A stretch of DNA of 64,000 nt from Bromus sterilis (taxonomy: Eukaryota > Streptophyta > Magnoliopsida > Poales > Poaceae), in the NCBI GenBank assembly GCA_950022295.1, contig OX465597.1, forward strand, positions 382,943,016 through 383,007,015. The letters run 5' to 3'. Within the stretch, counting starts at the first letter, position 1, and every line of letters starts with the position of its first letter. Both the position numbers and the translations under genes were made by a program. The notes beneath the pieces were generated by a model, which was given only the letters and a program-made list of their open reading frames with translations, was not told where the DNA came from and searched no databases. Shown one piece after another: positions 57,602 to 64,000 of the stretch.

Positions 57602-58208
57602 GTAAAGATCGCGCGAGCGATGATGGCGTCTCTCGGGGGGAGTTGAGCCCCCGAGTGCTTGAAGTAAAGATCGCGTGAGCGACGATAGCGTCTCTCGGGG
57701 GGAGTTTGTGCTCGAGCCCCCGAGTGCTTTATGTGAGCGACGATAGCGTCTCTCGGGGGGAGTTTGTACGCGAGCCCCCGAGTGATTTGGGTAAAGATCG
57801 CGTGAGCGACGATAGCGTCTCTCGGGGGGAGTTTGTACTCGAGCCCCCGAGTGTTTTATGTAGAGATCGCGTGAGCGACGATAGCGTCTCTCGGGGGGTG
57901 TTTGTACTCGAGCCCCCGAGTGCTTTATGTAAAGATCGCGTGAGAGACAATAGCGTCTCTCAGGGGGAGTTAGTACTCGGGCCCCCGAGTGCTTTGGGAA
58001 AAGATCTCGTGAGCGACGATAGCGTCTCTCGGGGGGAGTTAGTACTTGGGCCCCCGAGTGCTTTGGGTAAAGATCGCGTGAGCGACGATAGCGTCTCTCA
58101 GGGGGAGTTTGTACTCGGACCCCCGAGTGGTTTATGTAAAGATCGCGTGAGCGACAATAGCGTCTCTCGAGGGGAGTTAGTACTCGAGCCCCCGAGTGCT
58201 TTGGGTGG
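57602..58208. repeat. 69-bp tandem array in the 3' untranslated region of J
   Basis: Nine units of GTAAAGATCGCGTGAGCGACG... with starts at 57602, 57664, 57733 (short), 57791, 57860, 57929, 57998, 58067 and 58136; the last five steps are exactly 69 bases. Each unit contains GCCCCCGAGTG, the complement of the core of the polypurine tract beside the 3' LTR. Because 69 is a multiple of three, long open frames appear on both strands (57290-58318 minus, 57706-58302 plus); they are repeat artefacts. Confidence 0.9.
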
Positions 58209-58249
58209 TAGTGTTTGGGCAACATCATTTTATTGCGTCGAACGGTTAC

Positions 58250-59615
58250 ATGAGCTGCCAGTTGAGCATGACTGGTGGAGGCCATGGGTAGAACAGGCGT
58301 AGGTTCGCTACGTTCCATTGGTTTCCCACGTCCTCGTCAGTCTTCAGGTTCTTTAGTCTATAGGCGCCTCCTCCTGTGACTTCTGAAACTATGAACGGTC
58401 CTTCCCATTGGGGGCAAGCTTGTGGACTTTCTCTTGTATGAGCCGTAGGACGAGGTCGCCTTTATTGAAGGTTCTGGTGCGCAGGCGGCTGCTTTGGTAG
58501 GTGCGCAGCTTGTCCTGGTACCCCTCTGACCTTTCTAGGGTTGTATCTCTTGCTTCGTCTGTTGTGTCCTTGTCATCTTGCAGTGCTTCTTCTGCTTCCT
58601 CTTCTTCGTACCCCGAGATCCGGGGTGCCCCGAATTTGAGGTCATGTGATAGTACAGCCTCCGCCCCGTACACCATGAAGAGAGGTGTGTACTGGGTTGC
58701 GGTCTTTGGGGTAGTGTGCAGGCTCCATAGTACTGCAGGGAGTTCTTCCACCCAGTTGCCTGCGGCCTGCTCGAGTGGTGCCAGGAGCCGTTTTTTGATT
58801 CCTCCGAATACTAGGCCATTTGCTTTTTCCACCTGGCTGTTGGACTGCGGGTGCGCGACTGATGCGTAGTTGATTTTGATGCCCAGTTCTTCGCAGAAGT
58901 TCTGGAATTCTGCCGCTGTGAAGTTCGTACCGTTGTCCGTGATGATGTTATGTGGCACCCCGAACCTGAAGATGATTGATTTGATAAAATTCACTGTCGT
59001 GAGGGTTGTGGAGCTGGTGATGGGCACTTCTTCGATCCACTTGGTGAGCTTGTCGAGTACTACTAGCAGGTGTGTTCTTCCTCCCTTTGATGATTTCTTG
59101 AGCGGGCCCACCATGCCGAGCCCCCAGGTGGCGAACGGCCATGATATTGGTATGGTCTTGAGTTCTAAGGCTGGAGCGTGTGCTCTGCTGGCGAGCTTTT
59201 GGCAGGCAATGCAATGCCGCATGATATCCTCTGTGTTTCTCATGGATGTTGGCCAATAGAATCCTACTCGAAAGGCTTTTGCCACGAGTGCTCGACTGCT
59301 GGCATGATGCCCGCAGGTGCATTCGTGAATCTCCAGTAGAAGGGCTTTGCCGTCTTCTTCGTCTATGCACTTTTGGAGTACCTGAGAGATAATGCGCTTG
59401 TATAGGTTTCTGTTGATTATCGTAAATGCTTTGGATCGTCGACTGATGCGCTGAGCTTCTGCAACGTCTTGTGGTAGGGTGCCTTCGATTAGGAATATGA
59501 GGAGCGGTTCTCTCCTAGATGGGTCTTCGGGTGCATCTGGCTCTGGCTCCTCGACTGTGTTGTTGGCTTGTTCATTAATGATTGGGTGGCAGCGCTGGTT
59601 CTCCTGTGTTGTCAT
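58250..59615 (-). pseudogene. Integrase region of element J
   Basis: Open minus frame 59615-58389, then a short continuation to about 58250 (ending near NVANLRLFYP). It shows the HHCC zinc finger (HECTCGHHAS ... CIACQ), the DDE core (DKLTKWIE, ITDNGTNF, and the glutamate in SNSQVEKAN) and the C-terminal GDLVLR. This part alone looks intact, but it is fused by a deletion to the reverse-transcriptase remnant, so it cannot be made as a normal polyprotein. Conserved words GPLKKSSKGG and HTTPKTATQYTP match Tat-type (Retrosat/Ogre-related) elements. Confidence 0.88.
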
Positions 59616-61270
59616 CTTCTGGTGTTGCTTCTGGCGTGAGTTCTTTGGCTGTGATGGCGATCTCGTCTATGTAGACTTGGATGTTTCCACCGATCTGGTT
59701 TCTCATGTATGTTTGCATCATTCACTGATATATTGCTCCTGCGTTATTTAGACCGAAGGGCATTTTTGGGCGGCGGGATGTGCCGCAAGGGGCGGTGGAC
59801 GGGGCGTGCTCTTCGTCTTCTTCCTTCATCCTGGTCTGATTGTATCCTGAGTAGGCGTCGAGGAACGATAGTAGATCGCATCCTGTTGTCGAGTCGATTA
59901 TCTGATCGATTCTTGGCAGGGAAAGTGATCCTTTGGGCAGTATTTGTTGACTAGCCCGTAGTCGACGCACACCCGCAGTACGTCAGTGTCTTTTCTTGGG
60001 ACCAGCACAGGGATGGCGATCCAAGTGGCTTTCTTCGTCTCTCGGATGGATTGGGCGTCGAGTAATCGGTTGATTTCCTCCCCGATTGCTCTGCGCTTGG
60101 GTTCTGAGAATCTTCGTAGTGCCTGCTTCACTGGCTTGGTGTTTGGCTTGATGCGCAGCGCGTGTTCCGCAAACTCGCGAGGTACTCCTGGCATGTCGGC
60201 TGGGCACCCGGAAAAGTTTTCCCATTCTTCATGGAGGAAAGCGATGAGGGCAGTTGCTTGCTCTTCCGGGAGGTGAGCATACACGCGGACTGTTTTTTCT
60301 GGGTCTGTCGGGTGCACCTGGTGGGTGACCGTGTCACTGTCGATCCTGAAGTCTCGCCCATACTCTTTTGACTCTCTTCGACTTGCTAGCGTAAAGATAC
60401 TTTTGTCTGTCGCCATGGCTATTTCTGTGAGTTCTTGCTCGGCTCCAAAGGTGTCGGAAACTTTGTGGAAATCGCGATCACATTGGTCTGATTTGGTGAA
60501 GATTCCGTTGACTGTAATGACGCTCGCGGATCCTGGCATCTTGAGTTTGAGGTAGGCGTAGTGCGGAATCGCCATGAATTGCGCGAATGCTGGACGTCCC
60601 AGTATGGCGTGGTACTGCGACTGCCAATCGAGTACTTCGAACTCGAGGGTGTGTCTTGCGAAATTGCGTCTGCTTCCAAAGACAACTTCGAGCTCGATTA
60701 TTCCAAGGGAAGTATCCGCTTCTCCTGGGACTACTCTGTATAACACGGTGCTTGATTTTTTCCATACTGATCGTGGGATCAGCATCTTGTGTAGGGTGCT
60801 GGCGAAGATTATGTTCATGTTGCTGCCTCCGTCCATGAAGATTATTTCCATGTCGTACCCTCCGATTTGAGCATCGAGTACCCGGGGCGCGTGCCCCGGC
60901 CTTGGGACTGTCGGCGGGTGATCGCTCTGGGAGAACGTGATACTAGTTTCTGCGTGGTGTAGCTGGTAGACTTCGACTGTGTTTAGGTTCTCGGTTGCTC
61001 TGGCTTGCAGGGTGTAGGCGTCCTGTTGAGCTTGCGATACCCTGCCTTCTTGGATCGTGCACACCTGTCCTTGAGGCGGGTTGTAGCGTCTTTCAGGACT
61101 TGGAGTCGGTGACTGCTCGGTTCGTCGAGTGCGCTTGGCTTCTCGTTGTTTTTCCTTCTTGAGGCTGTCGGCGAGTTCGTTGAACAGGCGGTAGTCTCCT
61201 AGAGTGTGACCCGATCTGATGTATCCCTGGTCGTCTTCGAAGCAGTGGATCGTGCAGGGTCCTTGTAGCT
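59577..61270 (-). pseudogene. Protease and partial reverse transcriptase of element J
   Basis: Frame open from about 61270 to 59898: gag tail, linker, protease with IFMDGGSNMNII (the DGGS form of Tat elements), then the reverse-transcriptase N-terminus (IRETKKATWIAIPVLV, LRVCVDY). A frameshift near 59960 leads to 59970-59722 (LLSFLDAYSGYNQ, MPFGLNNAGA), a stop, and the palm motif, which reads YIDE instead of YVDD. Right after it (about 59640) the sequence jumps to pre-integrase: the rest of reverse transcriptase and RNase H are deleted. No active polymerase can result. Confidence 0.85.
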
Positions 61271-61830
61271 GCTCCCTAACCGAGAGTTTGCTGGATCTGG
61301 CGTGTCGTTTCCTCCTTGAGATTCGGAAGATCTGCGCGTCATCCGCCGGGTGCTCATGGACTCGCGGGTCGCTTTCGATCCCCTTGCTCAGATTCTGGTT
61401 CTTTATGAGGTTGGCGAATTCGTCTGGTTTTTGATCTGGGTCGTAGTATTCGCCGGTCTGAGTCTCAGAATCGCTGTCCTTGCGGGCGACAACTGTCCGC
61501 GCGGCGGCGGATCGTCGAGTGGTCGGCGAGCGTGTAGCTGTATAGTGCGACTCGTCGAGTGGGGTCTCTTCGTAGAATCCTCACGCCTGTCTTCTAGGTC
61601 GTCGATTTCTTCTTCGTTGGCAGTGATCTTGACGATCGCTGATCTCGAGCTCGGAGTCGGCGTCTTGTCGTGCGGCGGGTGCCTGGGTGGCGGTGGGTCG
61701 TCGAGTGGCCGGCAGGTCCTCTGCTTCGTGTTGTAGTTCGTCGATCGGGATCTCTACGTAGAACCCTCGCGCCTTTCTTTTGGGTCGTCGATTTCTCCTT
61801 CGTTGGCAGTGGACTCGGTTGCCGCCATAG
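61271..61830 (-). pseudogene. Degenerate gag of element J
   Basis: An ATG near 61830 opens with MAATESTANEGEIDD but stops at 61754. A second copy of the ANEEEIDD-like word near 61610 suggests a duplication of about 190 bases. Further pieces are Arg/Pro-rich in several frames. It is placed as gag by position between the primer site and protease. Confidence 0.55.
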
Positions 61831-61990
61831 TATTGGTCTTGGCACAGCTGCAGGCCGAGCGATCTCGATGGGGCGGCAGAGATGTTTGTCGTGATCTTGA
61901 ATTCTTTGGGTGGATTGGATCTGGTTCTTGCTCTTGAGTTGTGGCTTGCTGAAGACGGAACCTCCGAGATCGTAATTCCAACCTGTGTAG

Positions 61991-62008
61991 TTCCCACAGA
62001 CGGCGCCA
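61991..62008 (-). other. Primer-binding site of element J
   Basis: Minus strand TGGCGCCGTCTGTGGGAA, two bases from the 5' LTR; a form common in Tat-type gypsy elements. Confidence 0.8.
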
Positions 62009-62010
62009 AT

Positions 62011-62457
62011 TGACAGGGATCAACCCCGGAAAATCCCATGGTCAGGGACCCTGGGTTAGTCATGAGAGGCACAGGTTGGACGATAGCTCGTCGTCTAACA
62101 GGAGGAGACGTTCCTGCTCGATATTATTTCTTGGAGATGCGATTACAGGGAAGGCCAAGGCTAGTGCGCACAAGGCTAGGGTTAACGATTGTGTCTTGGT
62201 TGCCCTTGACGCCTCCCCTCCTAGCCTTTATATAGTCGGCAGGTCTCGGGGAGTCCGTCCTAGATTACAGATAGTATTTCCTAACCCTGATCTTGTACCG
62301 CACGGCAGGTTTGCACCTTCCTTACGAGTCACAGACTCCTACGTCGGTGCCTACTAGTGGGCCAAGTCTGGGCCCAGGCGGCATCTTTGTGGGCCTTCTG
62401 TCTTCGGGTACACCGGGTAGGCCCATCCATAGGAGTCGTGGGGTCACCCCCTCGTCA
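62011..62457 (-). repeat. 5' LTR of element J
   Basis: TGACAGGGATCAACC to CCCCTCGTCA (plus reading), 447 bp, about 14 differences from the copy at 54289. Flanked by GTTAA at 62458-62462. Confidence 0.9.
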
Positions 62458-62462
62458 GTTAA

Positions 62463-62901
62463 TTTCCCAGCTGTAAATTGTTCACCCAGCATAGTTGTTT
62501 ATCGTGTTTTGGGAGAGAGACATCACTAGTGAAAGTCATGGGACCCCGGTCCATATTTCCATCATAGTTTACACCATTCACCTTTACTGCTTTTATTTTC
62601 TTTCCCTTGCAATCACTACTACTATTTCCTCTTGTGTTTTGACCCTTTGTAAACAACAAGACCGGAGAGATTGACAACCTCTTTGACTCGTTGGTAGGAA
62701 AGTTATTTGCGTCTCTGCGCAGGTCCAAGTCAACTTAATCTCCATCCGACAACGAATTTCTGGCGCCGTTGACACCTACTTGTATCTCTTGGAGTCCTAC
62801 TGGTCGATAACCTTGGTATCTTCACTGAGGGGAATTTGTTGTTGTCTACATCTCAACCTTCCACTTGGGTAGCCAACGAGGAGCACTATGCAGTGCCATC
62901 A
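62463..62901 (+). repeat. 5' LTR of element K, continuation
   Basis: Resumes the LTR interrupted at 54288 (TTCCCAGCTGTAAATTG) and ends GCCATCA at 62901, just before the primer site. The 5' part of this LTR, about 1.1 kb, is missing to the left of 54220 because of element B and the later deletion. Confidence 0.8.
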
Positions 62902-62911
62902 AACGAATTTC

Positions 62912-62929
62912 TAGTGCCGTTGCCGGGGA
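62912..62929 (+). other. Primer-binding site of element K
   Basis: TAGTGCCGTTGCCGGGGA, two mismatches from the Athila tRNA-Asp site. A second, imperfect TGGCGCCGTTGACACC at about 62762 is part of the LTR and is not the primer site. Confidence 0.75.
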
Positions 62930-63076
62930 CTCCAGTCTACAAGATAGGGGATTTGCACACTATCTTTTACCTTTGCTTTTTCGTCTTGTTAGTTTACTTT
63001 CCAGTTTTTGCTTTAGAGTCTTATACCAAAAACCACAAAAAAAATAGTTATCGTGTTCTTGCTTGTTGTTATTACT

Positions 63077-63906
63077 ATGGGTTCCTCTCAAAACACCAAG
63101 TTGTGTGACTTCACTAGTCACAACAACAAAGACTTTATTTGCACTCCTATTGCTACACCCGCCACTGATGCGACATCCTATCAGATTAAACCTGTTTTGT
63201 TGAATCTAGTTATGAAAGAACAATTCTCCGGTGCTGGAGATGATGCTGATTTGCATTTGAATAATTTTTTTTAGCTTTGTGATATGCACAAGTATAGGAA
63301 GTAGATAGTGATATTGTTAAACTTAAGCTTTTTCCCTTCTCTTTGAGAGGAAGAGCTAAGGAGTGGCTCCAATCCTTGCCTAGGAATAGCATAGATTCTT
63401 GGGATAAGTCCAAGGATGCTTTTATCGGGAAGTACTACCCACCTGCTAAGATTATCCAGTTGAGAAGTAACATTATGAATTCTAGGCAAATGGATAATGA
63501 CCATGTTGCCCAAGCTTGGGATCGTATGAAATATCTTGTTAATAATTTTCCTACACATGGTTTGACTACTTGGATGGTTATTCAGTCTTTCTATGCAGGA
63601 TTAAACTTTACCTCGCTGAATCTGTTGGACTCAGCCGCGGGAGGAACTTTTATGTCAACGACACTTGGTGTCCCCGCAAATATATTAGATGATATGATGA
63701 CAAACTACTCTCAACGGCACACCGAAAGATCTCCAACAGGTGGGAAGGTAAACTATGTCGAGGAAATTTCATCTTTAAATGAAAAGGTTGACTTGATCAT
63801 GTCATTACTTACTAAGCAAGCTCATATTGATCCTCATTATGTTCCTTTAAATTCTCTGGTTGCTCAAGAGAGAGAGAGAGAAAATAGATGTAAATTTTAT
63901 TTCTAG
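63077..63906 (+). pseudogene. gag: Gag of element K, interrupted
   Basis: Starts MGSSQNTKLCDFTSH at 63077. Stops at 63272-63274 and 63302-63304 and a frameshift before 63307 break the N-terminal part; from 63307 the frame is open with the Athila gag core: FSLRGRAKEWLQSLP, SWDKSKDAFIGKYYPP, QAWDRMKYLV, a block around QSFYAGLNF and ANILDDMMTNYSQ. It ends with a stop at 63904-63906, after which related sequence seems to continue to the window edge. Gag forms the particle of the element. More complete than the gag of B. Confidence 0.85.
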
Positions 63907-64000
63907 GAACTACTTGAACAATAATACTTATAGGAGTAACTTTGGTAGCAACAATCCTATACCGTTGCCCTCTAACTCTTATGGGAACAACAACACTTAT

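Larger units (their letters stand above)
54289..62457 (-). mobile_element. Element J: Tat-type gypsy with an antisense B3-domain gene
   Basis: 8169 bp, LTRs of 447-448 bp, GTTAA on both sides (54284-54288 and 62458-62462). In its direction: 5' LTR (62011-62457), primer site, degenerate gag, protease and partial reverse transcriptase, integrase, a 69-bp tandem array, the antisense ORF region, polypurine tract CTCGGGGGCTAC, 3' LTR (54289-54736). The stretches 54737-55379 and 55621-56001 hold no gene I recognise. RNase H is deleted, so J is non-autonomous. I count about 14 LTR differences (3%). Confidence 0.9.

Noticed and set aside
57290..58318. Long open frames on both strands (342 codons minus; 198 codons plus at 57706-58302)
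   Set aside because: They coincide with the 69-bp tandem array; a unit length divisible by three keeps any stop-free frame open. The translated products are simple repeats.
62750..62775. TGGCGCCGTTGACACC as a second primer site of K
   Set aside because: It matches an internal part of the LTR in sister copies (GCGCCGTTGACACCTAC at about 50856) and lies upstream of the LTR end at 62901.

Overview
This 64 kb window looks like the intergenic, nested-retrotransposon DNA of a large grass genome, most likely Triticeae (wheat, barley, rye or Aegilops). I see no ordinary host gene, no RNA gene and nothing prokaryotic. The grounds are: LTRs beginning TGATACG and ending CGTATCA/CCATCA with a tRNA-Asp-type primer site (the Sabrina/WHAM/Fatima-like Athila group typical of Triticeae), 14 kb Sirevirus/Maximus-type copia elements, Tekay-like gypsy LTRs of 3.4-3.9 kb, and insertions stacked inside one another. 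Family names come from memory of the families, not from a search.

Layout. H (2929-6836 plus its internal remnant down to 1272, minus strand) is a Tekay/chromovirus-like gypsy with a 3.9 kb LTR; its reverse transcriptase is cut at 1271 by another LTR (1-1271) that carries heat-shock-element-like repeats and a TATA box. From 6837 to 22977 lie pieces of at least four Athila-type elements. D is a 3' noncoding remnant (6837-7679). C (plus) has its 5' LTR at 7680-9323 and is split by A (minus, 11030-19701, duplication CTTCT), whose 5' LTR is one and three-quarter copies long. B (minus) has its 3' part at 19818-22977 and its 5' part at 51756-54219.

B is interrupted inside its protease gene by F (minus, 22978-51755, duplication CGGAG), an old copia element. 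F in turn holds a 3.4 kb solo gypsy LTR G (23696-27096, duplication ATTTT), a complete young copia element E (31420-45450, duplication GAAGC), and an Athila LTR in its own 5' LTR (49371 to about 51081). To the right, the 5' LTR of element K (54220-54288 and 62463-62901, gag running to the window end) is split by J (minus, 54289-62457, duplication GTTAA), a Tat-type gypsy.

The two features that go beyond ordinary retrotransposon content are accessory genes. E carries a 1169-codon open frame downstream of pol, preceded by its own TATA box and a plausible leader intron; a decayed homologue sits at the same place in F, so this is a conserved cargo of the lineage. J carries, on the strand opposite to gag-pol and behind its own TATA box, an intact 208-codon frame that reads as a plant B3 DNA-binding domain protein. 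Nearby in J is a 69-bp tandem array containing repeated copies of the polypurine-tract core.

Inferred order of events, oldest first: K and the older Athila copies; B into K; F into B; A into C; then J, G and E. E is the youngest I can date: I count 13 differences between its two 1541-bp LTRs. J's 447-448 bp LTRs differ at about 14 sites.
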